A DNA stretch of 64,000 nt from Trichostrongylus colubriformis (GCA_963978905.1 OZ022261.1:37714130-37778129), one strand, 5' to 3'; positions 35,796-50,966 are shown, numbered from the stretch's first letter. Numbers and translations: made by a program. The notes: generated by a model from the sequence alone, not told the origin.

Positions 35796-36419
35796 GTGAT
35801 AGATGAGTTCTTCGATTCGAATGCAATGTTCAGAATAGAAATCAATTTCGGGATATCTCCAAAGCCACAGTGACAATCCATCAATGGACATTTCCAAAAA
35901 TTTACGCATCCACTCAGAATTCATTCTCTGTAATTATTCATATACGTTCTCAACCCATGTTCTAATGCCTAATATCGTCTAGATGTCGCATAATTGCTTC
36001 AGGACCCAACATACGTGGCGCCCTAGCTCGCACGCATCGCTTCGCAAGCGCTCGTTGCGGTGCGAATACCTTACGTAAGTGTAAACAGGCTGGTTTCTTC
36101 TCAATAGCACTGAGGTAAATGATTAGTGATAGCCCAGCGATATCGTGCCAGCGCTCTGCGCAATCGAATTCGGCATGGATTTCTCCGAAGATATCTCGAA
36201 TCTTTTTGTGCAGCGTTTTTCTGTTGCGACTAAATCAAAAAAGTAGCACAATAAAAAATGTGCACATGAAAGGGATGAACAGGAAAAGGAGGAGAAGCAA
36301 AGCCGAGGAGAAGCAATCCTGGGAAATTAACTATCAATTTTTCGTCGAACTTGTATATGTTTTCGGAATCAGTTCGTCGACTCCTACGACCGATGCAACA
36401 ATTTCTTGGATTTCTTGAA

Positions 36420-37580
36420 TTCGATACTAGGCCATTCTTTCACATTCTGAAATGTCTGAGGGAAATTTCTACGAAATCTGATGAGCTGGCGACGAATTTT
36501 TCACAACCTAGTCCAAGCTCGCAGACTGCATGACCCAGATCATTTCAGACGAGGTGCCGTTCCTTGGTATGGCCCTGAATAGCGGCCTCCGTGTATACTC
36601 TGTTAAGAAACCATCTCCTTCTAGATTTCAATTTTAACAGTTGCATAGGAATTTCGAAGTTCCTGCCATTTCAGATGAGGTAACGTTCCCTAGTGTGGCC
36701 CTAAATAGCGTCTCCGTATATACTCTCTTAAAAAATCAATCTCTTTACTCATTTTCAAGGACAGATTCCCCAGTGGAAATGTACCGATCGATTTCTTGGA
36801 AAAAATGCTATCGAATGGTATATAAAACTTTTCATTGTGTTAAATTCGTTATCCCAATCTTTTTGGGCTTCACATTGCCTTCAGTCATTCACTTGCATGG
36901 CCGTGAGAAAGCGGCCGGCGCTTGCGTTGGCGCTATGCGGGTGTAGGTTGGGACACACGAATCTAGGCCGTGACCCTGTAACAGCCTGTGGCCTTTGACC
37001 TAAGCCTTAAATAATTCAGACAATTTGTTCATGTAAATCGTGTCCTCCTTGCAAGTCTGTTCCGTTGTATAGTCAAATTGTCTGAATTATTCATGTCACA
37101 GGGCAAAGGCCACAGGCTGTCACAGGGTCACGGCCTAGATTCGTGTGTCCCAACCGTCACCCGCGCTATGCCAAGGCCAAGCACGTGATCGCACGTGGCC
37201 GAGGAGCTTCGGAAGTCGATTGGAAGCCATGGGAGACCGATGGGAATAATGAATTTCTCGCCTTGGAAAGATTCATAGATCATTCGATGGCATTTTTACT
37301 AGGGAATCGATTGGTAACATTTCGCTGGGAAAACTGCCTTTGAAAATGAGTTAAGAGATTGTTTTTTGACAGAGTATACACGGAGGCGCTATTCACGGCC
37401 ACACCAAGGAACGGCTCCTCATCTGAAATGGCCGATACTTTGAAATTCATGCACATCTGCGAGCTTGGACTAGGACTGAAAGAAATCGTCGCTAGTTCAT
37501 CAGATTCAGTGGAAATTTTCTCTCAAACTTTCCAGAATGTGGAGAAATTGCCTAGTATCGGGTTCATGAAAAACAAAAAT
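36420..37580. repeat. Foldback element upstream of the choline kinase gene
   Basis: 36425-36615 (GAGTATACACGGAGGC on minus, CTAGTATCG, TCATCAGATTT) is mirrored by 37365-37570 on plus. A shorter direct copy of one end lies at 36655-36735. The inner arms 36740-36800 and 37260-37340 also pair. The spacer holds the separate palindrome at 36949-37152. Frames through the arms (for example 37359-37640) look protein-like but share their sequence with the inverted arm. Confidence 0.65.
36949..37152. mobile_element. 204-bp palindromic MITE
   Basis: TGGGACACACGAATCTAGGC at the left end matches, in inverted form, GCCTAGATTCGTGTGTCCCA at the right end. The arms continue through GTGACCCTGT, CAGCCTGTGGCC and AATAATTCAGACAATTTG. 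The centre is about 55 bp. A diverged copy is at 57104-57307. Confidence 0.85.
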
Positions 37581-37859
37581 TTGTGGCAGCGTTCCGTAGA
37601 GCTCGACGAGCTGAATCCCAAAATGTATATATTTTGGTGAAAAATTTTTAATTAATCAACTTATGGCGAAAAAACCATGAAAAACGCGAGAACGCGTTTT
37701 CGCGCTATTTTTAACACTCCTATGGCACTAACTGTACTTAGTAATGCTATGCAATCGACAATAATTTCTGATACTGTAGAGGTTAGGCAGATTTCGGAAA
37801 GGGGTCGTATTTGGGTCCCCGTTCAGGGAGGTCGAACTGAGTGGGCCATTTTCCTCAAG

Positions 37860-41285
<3,426 letters not shown>

Positions 41286-41604
41286 GTTAGTTTTAAAATC
41301 TTATTTCAAGAACGGTTTCAGCTTCTCACATGAGCCGAGTAATTGCCCATCCAATTCAAGAAAAATAGTACTGCATCTCACCATTAGTATGTCCCCGATT
41401 ATTGAGAAAAGAAATAAACGGAACTGTGGAGAGAACATGGTGGATCGTAGCTCATCTCAGCCACTTGAGGAGGAAGCAAGCATTGGGTAGCGTTCATACA
41501 CTGCGGTGCCGGCGGCAGAGCGTGGCTGCACCATCTCTCGTCTCCGCACGCACCACTCTTCCTCGTTGCCTGTGCCCACCCACGCCCTGTCGCCGCCAGG
41601 CATG

Positions 41605-41760
41605 CTGGCACAACGGGCGGCGTGCAAGTGTTCCGACCACTGTTCTAGGAGGTCAGGTCGCCAGTGTAGTTTGTTTGTTTGTTTATTGAGGGTGTGGAGG
41701 GTAATTCACTTTAGAAACGACGAAGTTAACACTCTTGTGATACTCTATATTCTGAAATAA
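41605..41760 (+). repeat. Partial copy of the 7190 repeat
   Basis: GGCGTGCAAGTGTTCCGACC and GAGGTCAGGTCGCCAGTGT match 7210-7260. A (GTTT)n-rich insertion at 41671-41690 separates the two halves. It lies about 320 bp beyond the last recognised choline kinase exon and may mark where the 3' end of that gene was disrupted or spread out. Confidence 0.6.
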
Positions 41761-42109
41761 TTACGTCACATTCGAGAGAGATTACGATAAAAAAACACAA
41801 CTTCGCAAAAGCATGACTTCAAGTTCGTAAACGACTAGTACAAAATTTTAGTTCATCCTCAACTGTGCCCACCCCTCTGATACCATTACGCGTTTTGAGC
41901 CTCTCCACAGAAATCAATATTTTGACTGGTTTCAACTAGTGGTCCATAGCATTACAGCGAATTTTCATCAAGCCGAATGCTGCGACAACCCTCGGATGTA
42001 ACCCATTACCCGTTTTGAGCCGTTTCCAAAAAAATCGATATTTTGACTAATGTTTCTGGAGGAATTTCCCTTTCACCCTGCCCAGGAGAAGACTTTCTGA
42101 TTTTACTCA

Positions 42110-42640
42110 AACAGTCGAGGTGATTGGTGTGGGGTCAGGTCACCCATGAGTGGGTTTACTTCACCAGCCGACTGATTTAGTACTAATTTCAAGATCCTGA
42201 CTACGTACCTGGTCTACTTATGTCAAAGATAAAATACAGAGAATAAAGGCAGATATTTGGGAGTTAAATATCTATTAAGCTGGATATTTGTTATTTATGA
42301 TTAAGTTAAGGCACTTCCATCAAATACAATTCTAAATGAAAGCAGATACGATCTATGATGATGGCGGAAGCTAGTTACTGTACCAGTCCACAGAAAAATG
42401 TTTAAGTCTCATGAGAATGTTAATTCGATTGTTTCTATAGTGAATCACCCCACACACAACACTGGTGACCTGACCCCCTGGAACACTGGTCGGTACACTT
42501 GCACGCCACCCAGGTGCGAGTCTTTCAGCAGTGCACCATACACTTCCATTGCTAGTACCTTCCGTGCGAGGGAGGAGTGACACAATGCTTTCACCACAGA
42601 AGCAGCTTTGCAGACCGAGGACAAGCACCACAATGCACAC
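42110..42640 (-). repeat. Full inverted copy of the 7190 repeat
   Basis: The order of anchors is reversed relative to 7190-7740: GATTTAGTACTAATTTCAAG, TATGTCAAAGATAAA, AGTTAAATAT, then GGTGACCTGACCCC and GTACACTTGCACGCCACCC. It lacks the nested foldback found at 7345-7500. Confidence 0.7.
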
Positions 42641-43254
42641 CGTACCGTATCTGCACCGGGCTTGCCTTGCGCTCTAAACATGGTCAAATGTCACAAATGT
42701 GATTATGACTCCGCTGCAAAATATAATGCCATCCCGTATTGCCCGAGAGATTAGCAACATTAGGGAAATCAGGCGGTAACTACTTGGTTTGAGGAAGTTA
42801 TCAAGAAATCAGTTTAAAATCATTCATTACATACTATTGCAGGATTATGGACGGGATCGTATAGGACTGTATTTCCAATATCGCCATTTACTGCAAATGT
42901 TTTCTGATTGAAGTATTGTAAATGAGATACAGTTTCTGTGAGGTGTACTGCTGTTGTGAAAAATTCCTTCGAATAAAGATTATTGTTTGGACGGGTATTT
43001 GATATGTGACGGGACAAGAACGTACTTTAAAAAATTACTATATTGAGGCAAAGCGTGGCTTCCTAATTAACTGTGCCCGTACTGTGTTTGAAAAAAGGAG
43101 GTCAACACTACTCCGTCCCGGGGCAGTGGTGTACTAGATTAGGGGCGGCGATCGCGTGTGCAGCATACGGCATGTGATCAATTTAAAAACGAGCTATTGG
43201 CATTCATAGTAGTGAAAAACCATCACTATGTGTATACTTCAGAATTATCCAACT

Positions 43255-43390
43255 AGGTCAGTACGCCATGAGACGCTGGCCGTGCCCTGTGTGCACGGCC
43301 AATTCACAACGAGACCGGCAAGGCGCTCGACGGGAGCGGTGAGGCAGTTGGCGGGGCGCCGTGACCCAACTGCACAGGATTGACTCCACC
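43255..43390 (-). repeat. Dispersed GC-rich repeat fragment
   Basis: Inverse relative of 39390-39600 (ACGGCCAATTCACAACGAGA, CAACTGCACAGGATTGACTCC). Confidence 0.4.
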
Positions 43391-43870
43391 ATTCCATCTT
43401 TTGCAGCTCATCACACGACCAGTAACCTATAGAGGGTCGATTGCCATTGGTAAACGACAAGCCTCGATAAAGTGTTCGAAGTCAGCATTCTATAGGACGT
43501 TAGGGGTGATCGACGAGACGCGTTGCGGAGAGTGGAAGACGAAGAGTGGTAGCGAAAACTCCACGCAGTGGAACTAAAAGGAAAGAAAATGTGGAAACAT
43601 TCTCGCCCAAGGCCAGTTGTCATAATTATGAATGCCGAAGAAGGAAATGCAGAATAACTTGGAGACCGAATGGTTAATAAAGAAATAAGTAAGGTAGTAG
43701 ACGAACAAATAAATTTGACATTGGAACTACTGATACAGTGGATAAGTCATAGAAGAATGCCCTAACATAGATTACCCTATGCCCACATCTGTTGCTTTTT
43801 TTAAAGACGAGCTGAAGTTGAAATCGAAGGCACATCTAATTCCTAGAAGAAAAGTTCCAGAGGACGTTCT

Positions 43871-44061
43871 CTAAAGGTCATGGGATGAAATTCGCTTTTG
43901 ATTATGCATTACTATACATGCACTAATCTGCTGTTGCAACAACCAACCAAGCGGATCTATGGTAGCATGAGGACTGTTGATGAGCAGCTCTCCTGCTACC
44001 GGAGATGGTGCGTCAAGGCTGTGTAACGAGGTCATCATGCCACGCGATTTGCGTTGCTGCG
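43871..44061 (-). CDS. Probable terminal exon, unidentified
   Basis: A strong acceptor (TTTTGTTTTCAG|CGCAG) on the minus strand opens a 63-codon frame that ends in a stop at 43871-43873. It reads QQRKSRGMMTSLHSLDAPSP and then LLINSPHATIDPLGWLLQQQ. It is basic at the start and has no recognisable domain. The longest frame in the window (181 codons) includes this exon plus the upstream intron, so its N-terminal part should not be trusted. An upstream exon candidate is 44506-44660 (acceptor TTGTATTTTTAG, then NMFTAKRHDKRAELDRRSVD). No donor with the right phase was found to join the two. Confidence 0.4.
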
Positions 44062-44970
44062 CTGAAAACAAAACGCTGCTAATACAGAACAGTATTAGCA
44101 AGTGTCTTGCTAGTACTGTTGTGTATTGATAGCGTATTACATATAACGTGACCCAGTTGAAAAGTCCTGACGCATACTTCTGAGCAATGCGGTTTCCCCC
44201 AATTCTGTACGGTATATATGTATGTATGTTTTCCGGAGTAAGACATGCTACGACGTGTACGTGGACACAGAACAGAAATATATGAGGAAATGAAAACTGG
44301 TGTTCGGGCCAGGTCCGTGCTTTTAAAGCCTGTAGGCTAACTAATCTGCTCTTAACATCGAGTTTATTTGGATATTTCACGACAGTGACATTTGCACGTG
44401 AAGAATTTGCGAACATATGGAAAGATCAACAGACGAAGGATGGGTTTTCACTCAGCCTGAGTTGCAGATATTGAGATTTCTCTTCATGTGACAGGTACAA
44501 GGGCCCTATATCCTCATTCGTGGTAGCATGCACTGCACAGGTGAAAGAAAGCAGTTTGAGAAGTCATCATCGACACTTCGACGGTCTAATTCAGCCCTTT
44601 TGTCGTGGCGCTTCGCTGTGAACATGTTATGTTGGTGCCTAAAAATACAAAATTGTAGCAAGTTCAAAGTGTGATTGTATATGCAGACCAACAGCACATT
44701 TTCGCATTCTTCTTCTCGTACTGAAATGCGCAATTCTCGGGAATCTTGTATAGTAAATAAGACAGGAGAAATTGGTGGGGGTTTCCAAAACCAATAAATA
44801 TTCGATACCCTGATTCTCCATGCATGCACTCGTTCTTTCAGCTTTGCCATTCAAACCACAGACAATAAACAGTCAATTATGATTAATAAGGTTTTCTTCG
44901 TGGAACTCCCAATTTATATACTTTCTCCTGTTTTGTCTATGCGGTTCTGAAAGAGCCCCCATTTTTCTTT

Positions 44971-45046
44971 TGTTTCAGCTAATTCAGTCGCTGTATTGTG
45001 ACACAATCAACTGTGTCACAATACAGCGACTGAATTAGCTGAAACA
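44971..45046. other. Perfect hairpin, 34-bp stem and 8-base loop
   Basis: The left arm is 44971-45004 (TGTTTCAGCTAATTCAGTCG...) and the right arm is 45013-45046, its exact reverse complement. The loop is AATCAACT. There are no mismatches in 34 bp. It could be a very young miniature inverted-repeat element or a precursor of a small RNA. The AATCAACTG string recurs just after the right arm. Confidence 0.85.
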
Positions 45047-45049
45047 ATC

Positions 45050-46600
45050 AACTGAAACAGGACTTCTCTCATGATCCCTCTATGAAGAACTCGCGCAGTG
45101 TTTCAGCCCACTGCCCAGCCGCATTATTAAAGACAAAAAAGGACGGAAGGATAACGCATGAAAAAGTCCAAAAAATTCCTGGACGTTCTGGGCTGGTGAG
45201 TCCATAGTCGGCAATTGCACGACCGACCTTGATAATATTGTTACTTGAATATCGCTCTTAGAATAATGACGTCCTTACCCTGCATTCTTGTCACCCATGC
45301 AGTGACCTTCTCCTTTGCTTGCTACCAATATCGTACGGGGACCGAGGGTAAAGCCTAACCTGAACATGGTGGGTGTGCAGAACAACGTGCGTTGGTGGCG
45401 ACAGTGGTAATAATTACTGAGTTTTTGCTGATTGATCAAGAATTCGCAATGCTTGAAAATGCGCATCACATAAGCTACACTTCCACCACCTTAACGGGTC
45501 TACAAGGACTCACAGCCGGGGCAGCTCACCTTTACCTTCTCACCTCTGATTGCATTACCAGTCTCTGTTATGTCACGTCCATGTGTTCAGTGGTTTCATA
45601 TTGACCTTGAGCACGTAACCCATCCAATAATTTAGACCGACGAGGCCGAGAGTCGAATTCACAGGTTACATACCCGTCCCATACAGGCGACCGCCGACCT
45701 AAGTACCATCAGCTTCTAAGTGCCTATGCCATGCTTTTAATACCCTCTCCAAAATGTTACACGCCACCTTCTTTCTGGGAAATGGTCGCTACGGCACCAC
45801 CATGCGCCTATGCCGTCAGCACTGAACAGCTGAAGGAATGATACTTACCTCTGTTATCATCAGAGACAATCTATCAATTCTTCGCTCACCCCATAAGGCC
45901 TGCGCAGAACGGAATCAGAAGAACGGTGCTGTGCTGCTAGGGCCACTGCGACTTCGCCCACCTAATATGGGTGTTTCGAGAAGTGGTCATAGTCTCATAG
46001 AAGTATTGCAAGGATATGTGTCTCATGACGCTACAATACATATATTGCTCGTGATATGATAACTTTGGCTTTAGAAAGGCTCAAAGTACCGTAATGTCAC
46101 ACTCAGCCAGATTTTTCTGCTGAACGTAAATTGAGGAAATGCAGGCATTCATGCGAGGTAAAACGGTCTTGGGAAAAGTTCACTAACCAGTGGAAATGGA
46201 GCGGTACACGTGGTATTGTTTTACGTTCGCTGATTATGCCTTGCTCGAATCTACTAGTAAGACGGCGACATCGAAGCTCAGACCATCAAGCTAATCTGTT
46301 TATGCCGTAGGAGACTTCATGAATTCTTCCATTCCTCAAGTAGCTCGCTATGGCATAGGATGGCGATTATCTTCTTGAAAGTTCTCCGAGGAGCGAAGAC
46401 CATTTCGCCGAAACACAGAAACTCTGCTCTAGAAAATGAGTATGCGTGGTTGAACAACGCGACTTGAAGATCGAGCTTGAAATTACAATATTTTTGCGCT
46501 CGCTCAGTCGCCGACGAGTTGGCAGGGAAGGCGCAGCAATGGACTGCTCCACCGTCGTGGCTGAAAGGAAGGGAAGCACGTCAACGTGTTCCACTGCTTG
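45050..46600. other. 1.5-kb stretch without a supported gene
   Basis: Frames at 45275-45469, 45392-45604 and 45838-46059 are unsupported by splice sites. The stretch 46440-46610 leads into the second satellite array. Confidence 0.4.
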
Positions 46601-46609
46601 GACTGAAAG

Positions 46610-47075
46610 GTGCGGCAATGATTTGGCCCGTCGTTCGAAGTGAACGGCATGGCATCCACGGCAATGGTTTGGCCCGTCGTTCAGGTGAATGGCACGGCAT
46701 ACACGGCAATAGTTTGGCCCGTCGTTCGAAGTGAACGGCACGGCATACACGGCGATGGTTTGGCCCGTCGTTCGAAGTGAACGGCACGGCATACACGGCA
46801 ATGGTTTGGCCCGTCATTCGAAGTGAACGGCATGGCATCCACGGCAATGGTTTGGCCCGTCATTCGAGGTGAACGGCATGACATCCACGGCAATGGTTTG
46901 GCCCGTCGTTCGAAGTGAACGGCACGGCATACACGGCGATGGTTTGGCCCGTCGTTCGAAGTGAACGGCACGGCATACACGGCAAAGCTTTGGCCCATCA
47001 TTCGAGGTGATTCGCACGGCATCCATGGCAATGACTTGACCAGTCATTCGATGTGAATGTATGGCACGACATTCA
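46610..47075. repeat. 46-bp satellite, second array of about 10 units
   Basis: It has the same 46-bp unit and strand orientation as 12363-14384, with a GGCATACACGGC variant more common here. The last units decay (TTGGCCCATCATTCGAGG, then TTGACCAGTCATTCGATG). The 3' flank at 47080-47200 is shared with the first array. Confidence 0.93.
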
Positions 47076-47209
47076 TGGCATTGGACTACTGTTTCATCGC
47101 TGCGATCGAAATGGTGTAGTCCACCGCTGGGACTGAGTGGCGCCAAAAACAGTACATGAACGCAATACAGATTGGCTACTACCAAGATGGTGCCCCGTTG
47201 CTTTGAGGT

Positions 47210-48100
47210 CCGCCTTGATTTTTGACAGAAATCATTTCAAAGGATGAACATATTACTGGCAACCATTGCCTAAATTATAAGGGTTATGTGTCAAGTGGCA
47301 TTACCGACTTGCAGCTACACACAGCAGATTGTTCATACACGTGGAAGGAGTATTTTGGTATGCGATGTCCTCCTACATGAAACACGTTTTGTTAAAGCGC
47401 GAAGTTGGTTCGATGTGCCATTTTGTGTTCGCTCGAGCATGGTGGGTGCTGGGAAATAGTATATGAAAAAGGGTTCCTGTTAGCTTGACTGAGCAGTAGA
47501 AATTTGATGCGGATTATACTAAATCAAGACAGAAAAGTTTCAGTCATGTTAGTATGACCAGTTTTTGTAATAAAATCTATGGATTATGAAACGTATGCGT
47601 CCAGTGAAGCTTCTTCTCAAGATACCCTTGCGATTATGTTTTCTATCATTTCTTTTCAAAATTCCATGCTGGTGATCTGCAGTTTCAAGGTTTTTTTTAT
47701 GTTCCACTGTTTTTTGTATTACCTATTATAATTACGTAGGCTGTTGCTTGACAAAGAAGCAAAGTGTATCCCTCAAAGCACACGGTTCCATTACCACCGT
47801 TCCTCATTTACGATGTGCTACATAGGTAGTCGATTCCAATTTATAATCGAAGGCGTGTATGAAGCATGCTGAGCCTTTTCCCGACTATGCTGCGTATCAT
47901 TACAGCAGTCAAACCTTCAACTTAGCTCAACTATTCGGTCCTTATTCGCAGCAGTAGGTGTGATGGCAGTTAGACTGCACGAGTCGTGAGTGACTCAAAG
48001 AAACGAGTTTTGACAACTGTGCATTCTAAGGGCTCTTCACGCGACGAGAATTCAGGGTACACCACACTTCACTTTTTATAGACTTCTTCCAGTTTTCAGG
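47210..48100. other. 0.9-kb stretch without a supported gene
   Basis: No repeat unit and no splice-supported frame, except a possible very short plus-strand exon at about 47953-47990 ending C|GTGAGT. Confidence 0.35.
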
Positions 48101-48311
48101 ATAGGTTCACGAGTGTTTATCGTCGCCATCTCTTCAAACGAGCCCAGCTGTATCTGCCTACTTATGACATTTTAATAACTAATATAGAAGCTATTTCGAT
48201 CGAGTCACTCTCTCACCGTATCATCAACCGGATCAAAGCGTCATGGCTGAGCCGTTTGGAGACAGCCGGAACTTCTTCCTCATACGTTGCCCCCATGTTA
48301 GGCATCAGAAG
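48101..48311 (+). CDS. Alternative exon opposing the peptide gene
   Basis: The acceptor TTCCAGTTTTCAG|G and the donor AG|GTAAAAC enclose 70 codons without a stop (YRRHLFKRAQLYLPTYDILI, IKASWLSRLETAGTSSSYVA). The splice sites are better than those of most candidate exons in the window. It covers the same bases as the minus-strand peptide model, and both being genuine is unlikely. No neighbouring plus-strand exon was joined with confidence. Confidence 0.3.
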
Positions 48312-48353
48312 GTAAAACAAGAAGAGGAGACCGACCGTCGTGACCAGGATCAT
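48117..48353 (-). CDS. Candidate small secreted peptide precursor
   Basis: On the minus strand an acceptor-like sequence (ATATTTGTGTTTAG|A) sits one base before an ATG, as expected of a nematode trans-splice site. Exon one (48353-48217) and exon two (48153-48117) join with matching phase across a 63-base intron (CG|GTGAGA, GTAGGCAG|A). The 57-residue product starts with a hydrophobic signal-like segment (MILVTTVGLLFLFYLL). Then comes an acidic stretch with a KR pair (EEEVPAVSKR), and finally a basic segment (LSHDALIRLMIRYSWARL, KRWRR) before the stop. That layout suits a processed secreted peptide. I cannot assign it to a known neuropeptide family. A plus-strand frame overlaps it completely. 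Confidence 0.4.
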
Positions 48354-48858
48354 TCTAAACACAAATATAATTCCAACGCAGGCTTCACCGTCCTCGGTAT
48401 TGAACAACAGCGGGATATCACAAAACAAAGCCCGTTAGTATCGTTTTTAAATAAAGGATGAGGCAAAACACATTGTAAAAACGTGATGGCGACTGTCAAT
48501 GAACCAAGTATCCAAGCACAAGAATTTTCGGAAGGTGCCACTGGTGGGACTGACCCCGCCCCTTCCGCATTTCGGCTAAAAACCTACTTTTTGATAGAAG
48601 CCAGACATACATTGACTTAGGCACAGCCTTCAGAGGCTCCCAAGAAGGGGCGAGCGTTCTTTGGAATGATTTGAGCACTACTACTGTTTACTGAAGCTGG
48701 CAGAATACCTGCACAAACTCACCATTTTACGTTTCGACTCAGTGCTCCGAAGCTACATGAAGCACTCATCAAGTGATTGCGGCTTATGACAACTTTCTCC
48801 TAAACGTGCACGTATGGCAGTTCAAAAGTTTCGGCTATAGCAGATCTGGAAAGAGTGA

Positions 48859-49146
48859 CTAATCGTAAGAAACGAGAGACGTAGCTGTGGAAAAAAATTG
48901 GTCAATCTGCCTGCACACCCTGCCCCCACCGAACGACGTGATTGCTCCTTGCAACATCCTCTCCAACAAAGATACCTGTAATTCGAATATAATTTTCTTT
49001 ACCAGGTACCAGTAGTAAAGGATAAAGGCTGATGAGAGGGAGAAACGGAAGAAAGTTCCATGCACCAAGTAAGGATTGCTAATTTTGTACGAAATGTGGA
49101 ACGGGAATATTTCCATAACTTCCTTCGTCATTTCCATCATCCCCAC
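48859..49146 (-). CDS. Candidate exon with a membrane segment
   Basis: A minus-strand frame reads FHISYKISNPYLVHGTFFRF and then SSAFILYYWYLVKKIIFELQ, and meets a donor, ACAG|GTATCT, at about 48978. The hydrophobic run of about 17 residues suggests a membrane span. No partner exon was found. It starts only 50 bases past the stop of the unidentified gene at 49199, so it could be a tightly spaced downstream gene or an artefact. Confidence 0.22.
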   Translation of the reverse strand: MGMMEMTKEVMEIFPFHISYKISNPYLVHGTFFRFSLSSAFILYYWYLVKKIIFELQVSLLERMLQGAITSFGGGRVCRQIDQFFSTATSLVSYD

Positions 49147-49198
49147 CTTGTCCCGCGCCTCGCAGACCCCATTCTTCTTGTTACGAGTTACTAATTAA

Positions 49199-49854
49199 AC
49201 CTCCTTATATTGTTTTTCCGCGGTTTGTCATCATCGATAAGTAGCCATTTCTTGTAACGGATCTTCCGATTCTTGCAAAACGTTTCGAGCGCAGCTGTAG
49301 CGGTAGCGATGACTCTGCAAATGAAGGTGCATAATTCAGTAATACAGAAAGAATAGAGGAAGGCAAGGAGTTAGGTGACCAAGTGGCGGAACAGGAGCTA
49401 GAACTCTTTGGTCCGATAGGTTTCCTTAATAAGTAGCAATGACATGGCAGCCCAATGAGCGATCGCGTTGGTGGTGTCCTGCGGCATTGTCTTAACCAAC
49501 TCAACCCATGAAATGTACACATTTTACAGACGGTAGATCACTGCGACAGCGAAATGTGAGACCATTTCCACTTTCATGTCGAAACTCTGAGTCAGATTTG
49601 GAGAGATGGTATGGCGTAGCTCCAGCAACCTGATTTTACCCGACACGTTGCTGTAATCTCGGGTCATGTGCTGTCTTGAGCTCCACTAATGGCAAGTCAG
49701 TGACTTGGAAAATTGACAGCTCGTTAAGAAGGCCAAATCACTCTCCTACTACTCTTACGCATCATTGACAGCGAATACTACGTCAACGCTAAGCGACGGC
49801 TTCCGTAAATAGTAACTCAATTCAAAGGATAACAAAACATCCCATTCGGGAAGG
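49199..49854 (-). CDS. Unidentified multi-exon gene, 3' part
   Basis: Exon 49854-49759 (acceptor GTAGTAG|C, donor GC|GTAAGAG) encodes LPEWDVLLSFELSYYLRKPS and LSVDVVFAVNDA. It joins in phase to a second exon starting at about 49674 (HMTRDYSNVSGKIRLLELRH, then SPNLTQSFDMKVEMVSHFAV). The same frame continues after a TAA as VELVKTMPQDTTNAIAHWAA, so a short intron or a stop lies between them. A last exon (acceptor TTTGCAG|A at about 49317) reads LETFCKNRKIRYKKWLLIDD and ends DKPRKNNIRRFN at a stop. The fragments look like one conserved protein with a basic tail. I do not recognise the family. Confidence 0.45.
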
Positions 49855-50289
49855 CTACTACAGGTTGATCCAAGTGAAAAGCACAAGATCATTATGTCTC
49901 TACCCAAAAACTTATTGAATGAATGTCCGAACGTTTGGAAAATCAGAATTAAGTCAGGATCCATGAAACACGAGCAGTTTAGTTTGAAAGGTCGCTGGGG
50001 CAGCTTCCACCAAACTCAGCAGATTGAAGCCAAACCAACGGAGTTGAAAAAACTGTGGTATTTTTTTTCTGAGAAGAGTATTATATTATGTCTTCGTGTG
50101 TTGCTTTTTACATTTGAAACTAGGCTCATTCATCCTTCTGATGTCATTGATCACACACTTGTAAATGGAAAATGGAACGAGAAGCTGCAGGACTGTGTGT
50201 CATCAGGACAGAAAATTCGCTTGGCTGTGCGTGAGCTGAGCACGCCATATGAAGTTGGGTCTCAAGGGGATTCTGTGCTATATGATTTT

Positions 50290-50800
50290 ATGGTGCCTCA
50301 TACTCCGCGGTAGTTCCGATGTCTGCCAGCGGCACGGCGTGGTTTGGCCACAGGACAGCGAGGCAGGGTGGCACAGGCGCAGAGAGATGTAGCCACGCCC
50401 TGCCGCCCATCGCAGAGCATAGTGGTGTATGCCACTAGGACAGAAAATTCGCGTGGCCGCGTTTTGCGCGCGACGCGATGGTGCGAGATAGGGGCTCCGT
50501 GTTGGTTGGGACTCGAAGCGATTATGTCTAGAATATGACGTCACTGCCATGGCTTGAGGCCATCCAATACGGCGAGCATAGCTCGCATCGTGCCACATGC
50601 CGGACGCTGCATCGCGAAGGGTCTGTCCTGATGGCAGACACACCAGAGTATGGAGACAGCCAGACCGCTCTCCCAGCTACATTCGGCGTACCTGGTTCGC
50701 ACGCTAGCGGCTTGTCGCGGTGCAAATTTTGCGATGACGATACGCACGCCGCTTTGTGGTCAACGACGTCCCCGTCAGCAAACGGTGGCCATGTGAACTA
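50290..50800. repeat. GC-rich dispersed repeat, possibly a pseudo-palindrome
   Basis: Overlapping open frames on both strands run the length of this block, and internal GCGACGCGATGGTGCGAG, GCACGGCGTGG and ATCGCGAAGGGTCTGTCC-like segments relate its halves to each other in inverse orientation. Relatives are at 20320-20640 and 38640-38860. The 121- and 139-codon frames touching it are therefore doubtful. Confidence 0.5.
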
Positions 50801-50966
50801 GGACTTGGTTGCGACATCCTTCACAACTTTTTCTTTGACTCTTTTTCTAGGAAACGGTTCTCTCTGAGTCACTAATGTAAGCCACTTCGAATGAGATTTG
50901 AGTTGGCTGAGGTACTGCACTACATTATAATTTCAGGTCCACAAAAAGCGAACAGGAGCGTTGTAA

